Origin: Bradyrhizobium sp.
GTDB taxonomy: Bacteria; Pseudomonadota; Alphaproteobacteria; Rhizobiales; Xanthobacteraceae
Length of the DNA stretch: 64,000 nucleotides
Direction of reading: 5' to 3'
Assembly: GCF_022844465.1 (NCBI RefSeq)
Contig: NZ_JALHLP010000001.1
Span: 496,001-560,000 of the forward strand
The notes below the pieces were generated by a model, which worked only from the letters and a program-made list of their open reading frames with translations, made no database searches and had not been told where the DNA came from. Shown here one piece after another: positions 26,494-36,717 of the stretch; within the stretch, counting starts at the first letter, position 1; every line of letters begins with the position of its first letter. The translations under genes and the position numbers were made by a program.

Positions 26494-26883
26494 TCAAACC
26501 CGCCGGCGCTTGCGCGGACGGCAACCATTGTGCGGGATCGTCGTCACGTCGCGGATCGAGGTGACAGTGAAGCCCGCCGCCTGCAGCGCGCGCAGCGCCG
26601 ATTCACGGCCTGAGCCGGGACCTGCGACTTCCACTTCCAGCGTGCGCATGCCGTGTTCCTGCGCCTTCTTGGAAACGTCTTCGGCCGCGACCTGCGCGGC
26701 ATACGGGGTCGATTTGCGCGAGCCCTTGAAGCCCATCGTGCCGGCCGACGACCAGGCAATGGTGTTGCCTTGCGCGTCGGTGATGGTGATGGTCGTATTG
26801 TTGAAAGACGAATTCACGTGCGCGACGCCGGACGCGATGTTCTTGCGTTCGCGGCGGCGTACGCGGGTGGCTTCCTTGCCCAT
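26494..26883 (-). CDS. rpsK: 30S ribosomal protein S11
   Basis: This is a 129-residue platform protein of the small subunit. Diagnostic stretches are [46 protein letters not shown] and the C-terminal [21 protein letters not shown]. Length matches the family. The upstream gap to rpsM (124 bases) holds one copy of the AGCGAATAG palindromic element. Confidence 0.97.
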   Translation of the reverse strand: MGKEATRVRRRERKNIASGVAHVNSSFNNTTITITDAQGNTIAWSSAGTMGFKGSRKSTPYAAQVAAEDVSKKAQEHGMRTLEVEVAGPGSGRESALRALQAAGFTVTSIRDVTTIPHNGCRPRKRRRV

Positions 26884-26939
26884 TCCAGTACCTTTCCTGT
26901 GATCTCAAACGCCGCCGTAGTTCCAGCGGCTACACCTAA

Positions 26940-27003
26940 GAAGCGAATGGTGAGTGGCGATTAGCGAATAGAATCATTCGCTACTCCCCATTCGCTATTC
27001 GCT
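26940..27003. repeat. AGCGAATAG-type palindromic element, copy 1 (after rpsM)
   Basis: Read on the minus strand, this begins four bases after the rpsM stop codon with AGCGAATAGCGAATGG and ends with CACTCACCATTCGCT. The two halves are imperfect inverted repeats. It shares most of its sequence with the copy at 39578-39646. Its low GC content stands out against the surrounding genes. Confidence 0.75.
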
Positions 27004-27007
27004 GAAC

Positions 27008-27376
27008 TTACTTCTTCTTGCCGGCGATCGACTTGGCCGGCCCCTTGCGCGTACGCGCATTGGTATGGGTGCGCTGGCCGCGGACCGGCAGGCCGCGGCG
27101 ATGACGCAGCCCACGATAGCAGCCGAGGTCCATCAGGCGCTTGATGTTGATGCCGGTCTCGCGGCGCAGATCGCCCTCGACCAGATAGTCGCGGTCGATC
27201 ACTTCGCGGATCTGCAGCACTTCCTGGTCGCTGAGCTGGCTGACGCGGCGATCCACGGGGATCTTGACCTTCTCGATGATCTCGGCGGCGTTCTTCTGGC
27301 CGATGCCATGGATGTACTGGAGCGCGATCAGCACGCGCTTGTTGGTGGGGATATTCACGCCGGCAATACGGGCCAC
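27008..27376 (-). CDS. rpsM: 30S ribosomal protein S13
   Basis: This 122-residue protein of the small-subunit head contacts the P-site tRNA and the large subunit. It starts [25 protein letters not shown], has the helix-hairpin-helix, and ends [18 protein letters not shown]. The start is GTG at 27376 behind AGGAGAGAG; the open frame further upstream (to 27475) is not part of S13. rpmJ (L36), often next to rpsM in other phyla, is absent here. Confidence 0.97.
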   Translation of the reverse strand: MARIAGVNIPTNKRVLIALQYIHGIGQKNAAEIIEKVKIPVDRRVSQLSDQEVLQIREVIDRDYLVEGDLRRETGINIKRLMDLGCYRGLRHRRGLPVRGQRTHTNARTRKGPAKSIAGKKK

Positions 27377-27559
27377 GGAGCTCTCTCCTGTCACCGACCC
27401 CTCAGGGAACGGCTTTAAGTTCTTGATAACGCTGGCTGATGTCCGCAAACGCGAACACGACGCCCTTCCCCTCATTTGCTTTGGGGCCCGGCATCGTCAA
27501 AAATTATCCAACGAGGATGCCGGCTTATTAAGGAGTCAACTCGGTTTCGTCAACCGCCC

Positions 27560-28417
27560 CTATCGTTTAGCTCGCTTTTTCACGGCTTTTTTTGAGGCCT
27601 TCCGGACCGTTCGTTTTGCCGCCTTTTTGCCCATCCCGGTTCCCCGGCCCTTGGCGTCCGCAACGGCCCTCTTGCGCGCCTTGGCGACGGCCCTAGAGGC
27701 CTGCTCGGCGGCCCTGGGCGCGGTTTTGGCGGGCTTCTTGGCTGCTTTGGCGGCCTTTCTGCCCCCGGGCTTGGCGGTCTTGCTGGAGGCCGCCGTGGCC
27801 TTCCTGGCTGGCGCCGCCCTTGGTGCCACGGCGCCTAGCGCGGACAGGATCCGGTCAATTTCCCGGGTGACCTGCTCGATGGTCATCATCCCGTCCACCG
27901 TCACCAGCTTGCGCCGCTCGGAATAGTAATGGATCAGGGGCTCGGTCAGCGTGCGGTAGCTCGCCAGCCGCTTCGACAGAACTTCCGGGGTATCATCGTT
28001 TCGCACTTCCTCGCCGCGGGCCCGCATTTCGGTTATTCGCGTTTCCACCCGATGCAAGAGCGCGCTCTCGTTGACGCGCAATTCGATCACGGCGTCGAGC
28101 TTGAGGCGCTTCCTCTTCAGGAGATCGTCCAGCGCGGCTGCCTGCGGCACCGTGCGCGGAAATCCGTCAAGAATGAATCCGTTCTTGACGTCGGGCTGGT
28201 CGAGCCGGTCGGAGATGATCCCGATCACGATCTCATCCGGCACCAGCGCGCCGCTCGCCATGATGTCCCTGGCCTGCAGTCCGACCGGAGTCTGCGCGGC
28301 GACCGCGGCCCGCAGCATCTCGCCGGTCGAAAGCTGTACGATGCCATACTTCTGCAACAGCCGTTGTGCCTGAGTCCCCTTGCCCGCGCCCGGCGGACCC
28401 AACAGGATCAATCTCAT
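27560..28417 (-). CDS. adk: adenylate kinase with a 90-residue Lys/Ala-rich C-terminal tail
   Basis: Residues 1-195 form a complete adenylate kinase (ATP + AMP = 2 ADP). It has P-loop GPPGAGKGTQ (7-16), GEMLRAAV, the AMP-binding DGFPRT (84-89) and the short LID variant (RVETRITEMRARGEEVRNDDTPEV, no zinc-finger LID). Residues 196-285 are a low-complexity tail in which about a third of residues are Lys or Arg and most others Ala (KAAKAAKKPAK, KKAAKRTVRKASKKAVKK). It looks like histone H1 or bacterial H1-like proteins. Typical alphaproteobacterial Adk ends near residue 195. The gene is between secY and rpsM, the usual place. Confidence 0.93.
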   Translation of the reverse strand: MRLILLGPPGAGKGTQAQRLLQKYGIVQLSTGEMLRAAVAAQTPVGLQARDIMASGALVPDEIVIGIISDRLDQPDVKNGFILDGFPRTVPQAAALDDLLKRKRLKLDAVIELRVNESALLHRVETRITEMRARGEEVRNDDTPEVLSKRLASYRTLTEPLIHYYSERRKLVTVDGMMTIEQVTREIDRILSALGAVAPRAAPARKATAASSKTAKPGGRKAAKAAKKPAKTAPRAAEQASRAVAKARKRAVADAKGRGTGMGKKAAKRTVRKASKKAVKKRAKR

Positions 28418-28490
28418 TCCTACCCGCCCCCCGGCTGGGTGAGCGAACCTCGCACACCCCTGTATTGCAGTCGATCCGTGCCGTCTCCGA

Positions 28491-29822
28491 TCAACGACGG
28501 CGTCCCCTGAGCTTCGACTTCCTGATCAACCCTTCATATTGATGGGCAAGCAGATATCCCTGCACCTGCGCCACGGTGTCCATTGTCACGCTGACAACGA
28601 TCAGTAGCGACGTCCCGCCAAAATAGAACGGCACCGCGGCATAGGAAATCAGAATTTCGGGAATCAGGCACACGATCGCCAGATAGGCAGCACCCAGAAC
28701 GGTGACGCGCGATAGCACGTAGTCGATGTATTCGGCGGTGCGTTCACCTGGGCGAATCCCCGGAATGAAACCGCCATGCTTCTTGAGATTGTCGGCGGTC
28801 TCGGTCGGGTTGAACACGATCGCGGTGTAGAAGAACGCGAAGAACACGATCAGCGAGAGATACAGGATCAGGAACAGCGGACGACCATGGCTGAGCTGGG
28901 TGTTGAGCCACTGGAACCATTCCGGCCCCTGGCCGGCGTTGAAGTTCGCGACGGTGGCCGGCAGCAGCAGCAGCGACGAGGCGAAGATCGGCGGGATCAC
29001 GCCTGAGGTGTTGAGCTTCAGAGGCAGATGCGAGGACTGGCCCTCGAACATCTTGTTGCCGACCTGGCGCTTCGGATACTGGATCAGAAGCCGGCGCTGT
29101 GCCCGTTCCATGAACACGATGAAGGCGATCACGACCACCGCCATCACGATCACGATCAGGATCAGCGCGGTCGAAAGCGCGCCCTGGCGACCCAGTTCCA
29201 GCATGTTGGCAAGCGCCGAGGGCAGTTCGGCGACGATGCCGGCCAGAATGATCAGCGAAATGCCGTTACCGATGCCGCGCGAGGTGATCTGTTCGCCCAG
29301 CCACATCAGGAACATGGTGCCGCCAGTCAACGTCACCGATGTGGAGATCAGGAAGAACATGCCGGGCTCGCTGACGACATTGCCAGCGCCCTGCAGACCG
29401 ACCGCGATCCCCCAGGACTGGAATGCGGCGAGGATCACCGTGAGATAGCGGGTATACTGGTTCAGCGTCTTGCGACCGGCCTCACCTTCCTTCTTCAGCG
29501 CCTCCAGCTTCGGCGATACGGTCGTCAGCAACTGGATGATGATCGATGCCGAGATATAGGGCATGATGTTCAGCGCGAAGATCGCCATGCGGTTGATTCC
29601 GCCGCCGGCGAACATGTTGAACATGCCGAGGATGCCGCCGGCCTGCGACTTGAACACCTGCTCCCAGACCGCGGGATCGATGCCGGGCAGCGGGATGTAG
29701 GTGCCGAGCCGGTAGACCAGCAGCGCGCCAAGCGTGAACCAGATGCGCTTCTTTAGTTCGTCAGCCTTGCCGAGCGCCGAGAAATTGAGGTTTGCCGCAA
29801 GTTGTTCTGCTGCTGAGACCAT
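28491..29822 (-). CDS. secY: preprotein translocase subunit SecY
   Basis: This 443-residue integral membrane protein is the channel of the Sec translocon. Ten hydrophobic helices are visible, with the plug region near PLPGIDPAVWEQVF, the conserved ITSRGIGNGISLIILAGIV segment and the cytosolic loop ending PGIRPGERTAEYIDYVLSRVT. It lies 146 bases after rplO, at the usual place at the end of the spc segment and before adk. Confidence 0.97.
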   Translation of the reverse strand: MVSAAEQLAANLNFSALGKADELKKRIWFTLGALLVYRLGTYIPLPGIDPAVWEQVFKSQAGGILGMFNMFAGGGINRMAIFALNIMPYISASIIIQLLTTVSPKLEALKKEGEAGRKTLNQYTRYLTVILAAFQSWGIAVGLQGAGNVVSEPGMFFLISTSVTLTGGTMFLMWLGEQITSRGIGNGISLIILAGIVAELPSALANMLELGRQGALSTALILIVIVMAVVVIAFIVFMERAQRRLLIQYPKRQVGNKMFEGQSSHLPLKLNTSGVIPPIFASSLLLLPATVANFNAGQGPEWFQWLNTQLSHGRPLFLILYLSLIVFFAFFYTAIVFNPTETADNLKKHGGFIPGIRPGERTAEYIDYVLSRVTVLGAAYLAIVCLIPEILISYAAVPFYFGGTSLLIVVSVTMDTVAQVQGYLLAHQYEGLIRKSKLRGRRR

Positions 29823-29968
29823 GTTCAGGCTTTCTCCCGCCGCCCCACCGGCCGTCGCCCCGGGCGGAGCGATCGGCGGACGCCGGACATTATTTGGTGC
29901 TCGGCTTCGATAAGTCCATCGTTCTGTCGTGCGGATAGCCTGCGGTCAGGCGCGCGATGACGCATAAG

Positions 29969-30457
29969 TTACGCCGCCTCGCCCTCGTCCTTCTTGGCCG
30001 GAGCCAGGATCTTCACCGTGCCGCCGGCCTTCTCGACCGCTGCGACCGCGGATTTCGAGGCGCCGTGGGCCTCGATCGCAAGCTTGGCCTTGATTTCGCC
30101 GCGGCCGAGCAGCCGCAGGCCGTCCTTGGGACGCCGCACCACGCCGGCCTTCACCAGCGACTCCACGGTGATCGTTTCCTTGACGTCGACCAGCTTGGCG
30201 TCGATCGCCTGCTGCAGCCGGTCCAGATTGATCTCGGCGAAATCGAGCTTGAAGATGTTGTTGAAGCCGCGCTTCGGCAGGCGCCGATGCAGCGGCATCT
30301 GGCCGCCCTCGAAGCCCTTGATGCGAACGCCCGAACGCGCGGTCTGGCCCTTGCCGCCGCGGCCCGCGGTCTTGCCCTTGCCTGAACCGATGCCACGGCC
30401 GACGCGCATCCGCTTCTTGCGCGAGCCGGCGTTGTCTGCGATTTCGCTGAGCTTCAT
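29969..30457 (-). CDS. rplO: 50S ribosomal protein L15
   Basis: This is a 162-residue protein that helps assemble the large subunit around 23S rRNA. The start [22 protein letters not shown] and the glycine-rich [20 protein letters not shown] loop are diagnostic. The C-terminal end is acidic (KKDEGEAA). It is 75 bases downstream of rpmD, and a palindromic repeat lies in that gap. Confidence 0.97.
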   Translation of the reverse strand: MKLSEIADNAGSRKKRMRVGRGIGSGKGKTAGRGGKGQTARSGVRIKGFEGGQMPLHRRLPKRGFNNIFKLDFAEINLDRLQQAIDAKLVDVKETITVESLVKAGVVRRPKDGLRLLGRGEIKAKLAIEAHGASKSAVAAVEKAGGTVKILAPAKKDEGEAA

Positions 30458-30478
30458 CGTGAGCTTCCCTTATTCCTG

Positions 30479-30527
30479 AAGCATGGTCCCTGGCGAAAAC
30501 CGGTGGCCGGTCTTCGGGATCATGCTC
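30479..30527. repeat. palindromic repeat, diverged GAGCATGATC family
   Basis: AAGCATGGTCCC and GGGATCATGCTC are imperfect inverted ends; the interior CGAAAACCGG / CCGGTCTTCG also pairs. It resembles the element at 11524-11572 but is diverged. It lies between rpmD and rplO and is therefore transcribed in the ribosomal cluster. Confidence 0.65.
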
Positions 30528-30532
30528 CGATC

Positions 30533-30727
30533 TTATTTCTCGTCGACGACGCGAACGAGATGTTGAACCTTGGCGATCATGCCGCGAATGGCAGGCGTGT
30601 CCTGCAATTCGCTCACGCGACCTATCTTGTTGAGCTTGAGGCCGATCAGCGTCGCACGCTGCGAGTGATGGCGGCGGATTGCGCTGCCGGTCTGCTCGAC
30701 CTTGATCATCTTTGCGGCCTTGGCCAT
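30533..30727 (-). CDS. rpmD: 50S ribosomal protein L30
   Basis: This is a 64-residue large-subunit protein. The sequence [22 protein letters not shown] followed by NKIGR and a final VRVVDEK matches the short bacterial L30. It sits 36 bases after rpsE, in standard spc order. Confidence 0.96.
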   Translation of the reverse strand: MAKAAKMIKVEQTGSAIRRHHSQRATLIGLKLNKIGRVSELQDTPAIRGMIAKVQHLVRVVDEK

Positions 30728-30763
30728 CGTCTTGACTCCAAAAAGCGCTGGGATCGCGCCAGT

Positions 30764-31339
30764 TTATTCGGCCACCACTTCGGCGTCTCCGCCGACACGG
30801 CGCGACTGCAGCGTGGACACCTTGATATTGCGGCGAGCCGCAACCGAACGCGGCGAGTCCTGGTGCTTCAGCGCGTCGAAGGTCGCCCGAACCATGTTGT
30901 AGGGATTTGACGAGCCGATCGACTTCGCCACCACGTCCTGGATCCCGAGTGTCTCGAACACCGCGCGCATCGGGCCGCCGGCGATGATGCCGGTGCCGGC
31001 CGGAGCCGCACGCAGGTAGACCCGGCCCGCCCCGTGGCGCCCGGCGATGTCGTGATGCAAGGTGCGGCCCTCGCGCAACGCAACCCGCGTCAGGTTGCGT
31101 TTGGCCGACTCGGTCGCCTTGCGGATCGCCTCGGGAACTTCGCGCGCCTTGCCATGGCCGAAACCGACCCGGCCCTTCTGGTCGCCGATCACGACCAGCG
31201 CCGCAAAGCCGAAGCGCTTGCCGCCCTTGACGACCTTCGCCACCCGATTGATGTGGACGAGCTTGTCGACGAACTCGCTGTCGCGTTCCTCGCGATCCCT
31301 GCTCCGTTCGCGTCCGCCGCGTTCGCGTTCACCTGCCAT
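30764..31339 (-). CDS. rpsE: 30S ribosomal protein S5
   Basis: This is a 191-residue protein at the mRNA entry side that affects decoding fidelity. It has the double-stranded-RNA-binding N domain ([22 protein letters not shown]) and the C domain ([19 protein letters not shown]). The N-terminus ([19 protein letters not shown]) is a charged extension usual in rhizobia. ATG 31339 is chosen; the TTG at 31351 is unlikely. Confidence 0.96.
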   Translation of the reverse strand: MAGERERGGRERSRDREERDSEFVDKLVHINRVAKVVKGGKRFGFAALVVIGDQKGRVGFGHGKAREVPEAIRKATESAKRNLTRVALREGRTLHHDIAGRHGAGRVYLRAAPAGTGIIAGGPMRAVFETLGIQDVVAKSIGSSNPYNMVRATFDALKHQDSPRSVAARRNIKVSTLQSRRVGGDAEVVAE

Positions 31340-31399
31340 GGTGTTTTCCAATCTCTAGGGGAGTAAAGCCCCTGTCCTCGTAATTGCCCAAGATGTTCG

Positions 31400-31759
31400 T
31401 TAGAAGCTCAATCCGCTCTCGCGGGCCGCGTCCGCCAGCGCCTTGACGCGCCCGTGATAGAGATAGCCGCCGCGGTCGAACACCACTTCCTTGACGCCGT
31501 TCTTCACGGCGCGTTCGGCCAGCAGCTTGCCAACGGCCTTGGCCGCATCGATATTGGCGCCCGTGCTGCCGCTCTCGCGCATGGTCTTTTCCAGCGACGA
31601 GGCCGAAGCCAGCGTTTCCCCCTTCAGGTCGTCGATGACCTGGGCGTAAATGTGCTTTGACGAGCGGAACACCGACAGACGCGGACGTCCATTGGCGGAC
31701 CGGCGCAGCGAGTTGCGCACGCGCTGCTTGCGCCGGGCATTGGTGACCTTGAGTGACAT
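31400..31759 (-). CDS. rplR: 50S ribosomal protein L18
   Basis: This is a 119-residue 5S rRNA-binding protein. Signature stretches are [30 protein letters not shown] and the C-terminal [20 protein letters not shown]. It lies 11 bases after rplF. Confidence 0.97.
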   Translation of the reverse strand: MSLKVTNARRKQRVRNSLRRSANGRPRLSVFRSSKHIYAQVIDDLKGETLASASSLEKTMRESGSTGANIDAAKAVGKLLAERAVKNGVKEVVFDRGGYLYHGRVKALADAARESGLSF

Positions 31760-31770
31760 GACCGGCTCCG

Positions 31771-32304
31771 TTACTTCTTCTTGCCTTCCTTGCGGAAGAT
31801 GAATTCGTTGGCGTACTTCACGCCCTTGCCCTTGTAGGGCTCCGGCGGACGGTAGGCGCGGATCTCGGCGGCGACCTGGCCGACGCGCTGGGAATCAGTC
31901 CCGGTGATCGTGATCTCGGTCGGCTTCGGCACCGTGATGGTGATACCCTCCGGGATCGCATAAACGACGTCGTGGCTGTAGCCGAGCGCGAGCTGCAGCT
32001 TCTTGCCCTGCAGCGCGGCGCGGTAACCGACGCCGGTGATCTCGAGCTTCTTCTCGAAACCCTTGGTGACGCCCTCGACCAAATTGGCGACCTGGGCGCG
32101 CGCGGTGCCATACATCGCCTGGGCGCGGTTGGTCTCCAGCCTCGGCGCGACCTTGACCGCGCCTTCCTCGAACTTCACTTCAACATCGTCATGCACGACG
32201 AACTGAAGCTGGCCTTTCGGCCCCTTCACCTTGACGGTCTGCCCTTCAACGCTCGCCGTCACACCGGACGGGATCGTCACAGGCCGCTTGCCAACACGTG
32301 ACAT
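31771..32304 (-). CDS. rplF: 50S ribosomal protein L6
   Basis: This is a 177-residue protein near the sarcin-ricin loop of the large subunit. It starts [15 protein letters not shown] and ends [18 protein letters not shown]..., both diagnostic. Residues upstream of Met 32304 in the open frame belong to the end region of rpsH and the gap. Length equals the family norm. Confidence 0.97.
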   Translation of the reverse strand: MSRVGKRPVTIPSGVTASVEGQTVKVKGPKGQLQFVVHDDVEVKFEEGAVKVAPRLETNRAQAMYGTARAQVANLVEGVTKGFEKKLEITGVGYRAALQGKKLQLALGYSHDVVYAIPEGITITVPKPTEITITGTDSQRVGQVAAEIRAYRPPEPYKGKGVKYANEFIFRKEGKKK

Positions 32305-32320
32305 TGCTCCAGATCCTTCC

Positions 32321-32719
32321 TCAGAACACCGTGAAGAGAACTTCGCCGCCGACATTCGCGTCGCGCGCGTCGTGGTCGGCCATGATTCCCTTTGGCGTCG
32401 ACAAAACCGAAATACCCAGACCGTTCTTCACGCGCGGCAGGTTCTTCACCGACGCGTAGACCCGACGGCCCGGCTTGGAGACCCGTTCGATCTCGCGAAT
32501 GACGGGCTCGCCGTCGAAATACTTCAGCTCGATCTCGAGCTCGCTGCGGCCGGACGAATGTTCGACGCTGGCGTAGCCGCGGATGTAGCCCTCGGACTTC
32601 AGCACTTCTAGCACGCTGGCGCGCATTTTCGAGCCGGGGGTTGACACCTTGGACTTCGAGCGCATCTGCGCGTTGCGGATGCGGGTGATGAGATCGCTGA
32701 TCGGATCGTGCGTTGACAT
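32321..32719 (-). CDS. rpsH: 30S ribosomal protein S8
   Basis: This is a 132-residue primary 16S rRNA-binding protein; in E. coli it is also the translational repressor of the spc operon. [22 protein letters not shown] at the start and the [20 protein letters not shown] end are diagnostic. I did not identify an S8-binding structure in the leader of rplE or rplX here. Confidence 0.97.
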   Translation of the reverse strand: MSTHDPISDLITRIRNAQMRSKSKVSTPGSKMRASVLEVLKSEGYIRGYASVEHSSGRSELEIELKYFDGEPVIREIERVSKPGRRVYASVKNLPRVKNGLGISVLSTPKGIMADHDARDANVGGEVLFTVF

Positions 32720-32732
32720 CTGACGACCCTCC

Positions 32733-33038
32733 CTACCAGCTCGATTTCACGAGCCCGGGAACCAGGCCCTTGGAGCCGAGTTCACGCAGCGCGATGCGGC
32801 TGAGCTTGTTCTTGCGGTAGATCGAGCGCGGGCGGCCGGACAGTTCGCAGCGGTTGCGGATCCGGGTCGCCGACGAATTGCGCGGCATCTGCGCAAGCTT
32901 CAGCGTCGCTGCGAAGCGCTCCTCCATCGGCCGGGTCTTGTCGGCGATGATCGCCTTCAGCTTGGCGCGCTGTGGGGCGGCGTTCTTGGTCATCCGCTTG
33001 CGCCGGTTGTTCTTCTCGATCGAACTCTTCTTTGCCAT
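32733..33038 (-). CDS. rpsN: 30S ribosomal protein S14 (zinc-independent type)
   Basis: This is a 101-residue protein of the small-subunit head. It starts [16 protein letters not shown] and holds [22 protein letters not shown], without the paired CxxC zinc motifs of the short type. The start is fixed at 33038 by homology; the open frame continues upstream into the rplE region. Confidence 0.97.
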   Translation of the reverse strand: MAKKSSIEKNNRRKRMTKNAAPQRAKLKAIIADKTRPMEERFAATLKLAQMPRNSSATRIRNRCELSGRPRSIYRKNKLSRIALRELGSKGLVPGLVKSSW

Positions 33039-33082
33039 GCTTGGCTCCTGGGTTTCCGCGTTTGAGAGGCTTTGACTGCGTC

Positions 33083-33632
<550 letters not shown>

Positions 33633-33640
<8 letters not shown>

Positions 33641-33947
33641 CGATCTCTGCTCCCGAGCTCTTGGCAATGCGAACCTTCTTGCCATCAGCCTGAATCTTGA
33701 AACCCACGCGGGTCGGTTTGCCGTCCTTGCCGACATAAGCGATGTTGGAGAGGTGAATCGGCGACTCCTTGGAGATGATTCCGCCTTCCTGGCCCTGGGT
33801 CTGCTTCTGGTGACGCTTCACCAGGTTGACGCCGCGCACCAGCGCCTTGTTCTCGGCGGGGCGGACCTCGAATACCTCGCCGGTACGGCCCTTGTCGCGG
33901 CCGCTCAGCACGATGACCTTGTCACCCTTCCGGATCTTGGCAGCCAT
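33633..33947 (-). CDS. rplX: 50S ribosomal protein L24
   Basis: This is a 104-residue early-assembly protein of the large subunit. It starts [23 protein letters not shown] (a KOW motif) and contains [10 protein letters not shown]. The ATG shares one base with the rplN stop (TAATG), and its own stop lies inside the rplE start region. Confidence 0.97.
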
Positions 33948-34315
33948 TACAGCACCTCCGGCGCGAGCGAGATGATCTTCATGTGGTTCTTGGCGCGCAG
34001 CTCGCGCGGCACCGGCCCGAAGATGCGGGTGCCGACCGGCTCCGCCTGGTTGTTGATCAGCACCGCGGCGTTGCGGTCGAAGCGGATGACCGAGCCGTCG
34101 GCGCGGCGGATGTCCTTGCGGACCCTCACCACGACGGCTTTCATCACGTCGCCCTTCTTCACCTTCCCGCGCGGGATGGCTTCCTTGATCGACACGACGA
34201 TAACGTCGCCCACGGTGGCATAGCGGCGCTTGGAGCCCCCCAGCACCTTGATGCACATGACACGGCGTGCGCCTGAATTGTCGGCCACGTCGAGGTTGGT
34301 CTGCATCTGAATCAT
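33947..34315 (-). CDS. rplN: 50S ribosomal protein L14
   Basis: This is a 122-residue protein at the subunit interface. [33 protein letters not shown] is the family signature, with the [26 protein letters not shown] end. It begins the spc segment 84 bases after rpsQ, the only wide gap in this part of the cluster. Confidence 0.97.
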   Translation of the reverse strand: MIQMQTNLDVADNSGARRVMCIKVLGGSKRRYATVGDVIVVSIKEAIPRGKVKKGDVMKAVVVRVRKDIRRADGSVIRFDRNAAVLINNQAEPVGTRIFGPVPRELRAKNHMKIISLAPEVL

Positions 34316-34399
34316 TGATGCACCTCGTCCTCTTTTGATGCGCTCGAATTAGCGCCTTAAATTTCCCTGATAACTCGTCCCGGCGAGGCCGGCCGAATC

Positions 34400-34648
34400 T
34401 CAGGCCGTTTTCTTCTGTTCGCCCCGGACCACGGTCCAGCGCTTCAGCTTCGAGATCGGCTTGCTTTCCTCGATCCAGACCATGTCGCCCGGCTTGAACT
34501 GGTTGTTCTCGTCATGCGCATGGTAGTTCTTCGACCGACGGATCGTCTTCTTGTAGATCGGATGGGTGAACCGGCGATCGACGCGCACCACGATCGTCTT
34601 GGCTTGCTTGTCGCTCACGACCACGCCCTGAAGGGTTCGTTTCGGCAT
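34400..34648 (-). CDS. rpsQ: 30S ribosomal protein S17
   Basis: This is an 82-residue OB-fold 16S rRNA-binding protein. [21 protein letters not shown] and the [19 protein letters not shown] segment are diagnostic. The start is set by homology at 34648, 10 bases after the rpmC stop; the frame is open further upstream. Confidence 0.97.
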   Translation of the reverse strand: MPKRTLQGVVVSDKQAKTIVVRVDRRFTHPIYKKTIRRSKNYHAHDENNQFKPGDMVWIEESKPISKLKRWTVVRGEQKKTA

Positions 34649-34658
34649 ATGCGGCCTC

Positions 34659-34865
34659 TTACTTCTTCTTCGCGCGGGCTTGCGCGGCGATGGTCTTGAT
34701 GCGGGCGATATCGCGGCGCGCTTCGCGCAGCCGCGAGGTGTTCTCCAGCTGCCCGGTGGCGCGCTGGAAACGCAGGTTGAAACGCTCCTTCTTGAGGTTG
34801 AGGACGGCATCCTCCCTCTGGTCTTCGCTCATCGCCCGGATGTCGGCGGTCTTCATCTCGGCCAT
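34659..34865 (-). CDS. rpmC: 50S ribosomal protein L29
   Basis: This is a 68-residue protein near the peptide exit tunnel, part of the docking area for trigger factor and SRP. It is two helices: [21 protein letters not shown] and [18 protein letters not shown]. It starts five bases after rplP. Confidence 0.96.
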   Translation of the reverse strand: MAEMKTADIRAMSEDQREDAVLNLKKERFNLRFQRATGQLENTSRLREARRDIARIKTIAAQARAKKK

Positions 34866-34870
34866 GATTC

Positions 34871-35284
34871 TCACTCCGCGATGCGCGCGACGAAGCGCGT
34901 CTTGATCGGCAGCTTGGCGGCGGCGAGCGAGAGCGCTTCCTTGGCGGTCTGCACCGTGACGCCGTCGATCTCGAAGATCACGCGGCCGGGCTTGACCCGG
35001 GCCACCCACAATTCCGGCGTGCCCTTGCCGGAGCCCATGCGGACCTCGGCCGGCTTCTTCGAGACCGGCAGGTCCGGAAACACGCGGATCCAGACCCGGC
35101 CGGCGCGCTTCATGTGACGGGTCAAGGCGCGGCGCGCGGCTTCGATCTGTCGGGCGGTGATGCGCTCGGGCGCCATCGCCTTCAGGCCGAACTGACCGAA
35201 CGACAACGTCGCACCCGAAGTCGCAACGCCGTGGATACGGCCCTTGTGCGCCTTCCGGAACTTCGTTTTCTTTGGTTGCATCAT
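34871..35284 (-). CDS. rplP: 50S ribosomal protein L16
   Basis: This is a 137-residue protein at the A site of the large subunit. It starts [19 protein letters not shown] and contains [27 protein letters not shown]. Length is the family norm. Confidence 0.97.
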   Translation of the reverse strand: MMQPKKTKFRKAHKGRIHGVATSGATLSFGQFGLKAMAPERITARQIEAARRALTRHMKRAGRVWIRVFPDLPVSKKPAEVRMGSGKGTPELWVARVKPGRVIFEIDGVTVQTAKEALSLAAAKLPIKTRFVARIAE

Positions 35285-35314
35285 GGCTTCAAGCCCTCAA
35301 ACCTTCTCTATTTC

Positions 35315-36013
35315 TCACGCCGCGTCGCGACGCGGCCGCGTATTGTCGCCTTCGGCCATCTTCTTGTCCTGGGCCATCGGATCGTGCTCGAGGATCTCGC
35401 CCTTGAAGATCCAGACCTTGACGCCGCAGGTGCCGAAGGTCGTGAACGCGGTCGCCACGCCATAGTCGATGTCGGCGCGTAGCGTGTGCAGCGGCACCCG
35501 CCCCTCGCGATACCATTCCATGCGCGCGATTTCGGCGCCGCCGAGACGGCCCGAACAGTTGATGCGGATGCCCTCGGCGCCCAGACGCATCGCCGACTGC
35601 ACCGCGCGCTTCATGGCGCGGCGGAACGCAACGCGGCGCTCGAGCTGCTGGGCGATCGATTCGGCCACCAGGGTGGCGTCGAGTTCGGGCTTGCGGATTT
35701 CGACGATGTTGATGACGACGTCGGAATCCGTGATGTCGGCGACGCGCTTGCGCAGCTTGTCGATGTCGGCGCCCTTCTTGCCGATGACGACGCCGGGACG
35801 CGCCGAATGGATCGTCACGCGGCACTTCTTGTGCGGACGCTCGATCACGATGCGGGCGACGGCCGCCTGCTTGAGCTCCTTGTGCAGGATCTCGCGGATC
35901 TTGACGTCCTCATGCAGCAGCTTGCCGTATTCGTTCTTGCCGGCGAACCAACGGGAATCCCACGTCCGGTTGATGCCCAGCCGCAGTCCGATTGGATTGA
36001 TCTTTTGACCCAT
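35315..36013 (-). CDS. rpsC: 30S ribosomal protein S3
   Basis: This is a 232-residue protein at the mRNA entry tunnel with helicase-assisting basic residues. It has [24 protein letters not shown], then the KH domain ([22 protein letters not shown]) and the C-terminal [25 protein letters not shown]. It lies 16 bases after rplV. Confidence 0.97.
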   Translation of the reverse strand: MGQKINPIGLRLGINRTWDSRWFAGKNEYGKLLHEDVKIREILHKELKQAAVARIVIERPHKKCRVTIHSARPGVVIGKKGADIDKLRKRVADITDSDVVINIVEIRKPELDATLVAESIAQQLERRVAFRRAMKRAVQSAMRLGAEGIRINCSGRLGGAEIARMEWYREGRVPLHTLRADIDYGVATAFTTFGTCGVKVWIFKGEILEHDPMAQDKKMAEGDNTRPRRDAA

Positions 36014-36029
36014 CGTTCTCTCCCGCGCC

Positions 36030-36416
36030 TTAGGCGCCAGCCTCGGCCTCGACCTGACGAACCACGATCGTCAGGTGCGAGAACGGTTTATAGATACGTC
36101 CCGAACGGCCGCGGCCGCGCGGTGAAAAACGCTTCATCACAATGCCATTGCCGACATGCGCCTCGGCGACGACGAGGTCGTCGACTTCGAGGTCATGGTT
36201 GTTCTCGGCGTTGGCGATCGCCGATTCCAGGCACTTCTTGACGTCGACCGCGATCCGCTTGCGCGAGAACTGCAGGTCGGCGAGCGCAGCCGATGCCTTC
36301 CGGCCGCGGATCAGCTGCGCGACCAGATTGAGCTTCTGCGGGCTGACGCGCAGCATCCGGGCCACTGCCTTGGCCTCGTTTTCGGCGAGGCTACGTTCGC
36401 GCTTTGGTTTGCTCAT
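36030..36416 (-). CDS. rplV: 50S ribosomal protein L22
   Basis: This is a 128-residue protein lining the exit tunnel. Diagnostic parts are [25 protein letters not shown] and the loop [24 protein letters not shown]. The start at 36416 is set by homology; the open frame upstream overlaps rpsS. Confidence 0.97.
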   Translation of the reverse strand: MSKPKRERSLAENEAKAVARMLRVSPQKLNLVAQLIRGRKASAALADLQFSRKRIAVDVKKCLESAIANAENNHDLEVDDLVVAEAHVGNGIVMKRFSPRGRGRSGRIYKPFSHLTIVVRQVEAEAGA

Positions 36417-36426
36417 CGTCGATTCC

Positions 36427-36705
36427 TCAAGCCTTCTTGGCTTTCTTGTCGCCAGAATGGCCATGGAAGGTACGGGTCGGCGAGAACTCGCCGAACTTGT
36501 GACCCACCATTTCCTCGTTGACCGATACCGGCACGTGCTTCTGGCCGTTGTAGACGCCGAACGTCAGGCCGACGAATTGCGGCAGGATGGTCGAGCGGCG
36601 GCTCCAGATCTTGATGACGTCGTGACGGCCGGACGCGCGCGCGGCATCTGCCTTCTTGAGCAGGGAGCCTTCGACGAACGGGCCTTTCCAGACTGAACGA
36701 ACCAT
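36427..36705 (-). CDS. rpsS: 30S ribosomal protein S19
   Basis: This is a 92-residue protein of the small-subunit head that binds with S13. [23 protein letters not shown] and [25 protein letters not shown] are diagnostic. It lies 12 bases after rplB. Confidence 0.97.
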   Translation of the reverse strand: MVRSVWKGPFVEGSLLKKADAARASGRHDVIKIWSRRSTILPQFVGLTFGVYNGQKHVPVSVNEEMVGHKFGEFSPTRTFHGHSGDKKAKKA

Positions 36706-36717
36706 GTCCGGCGTTCC

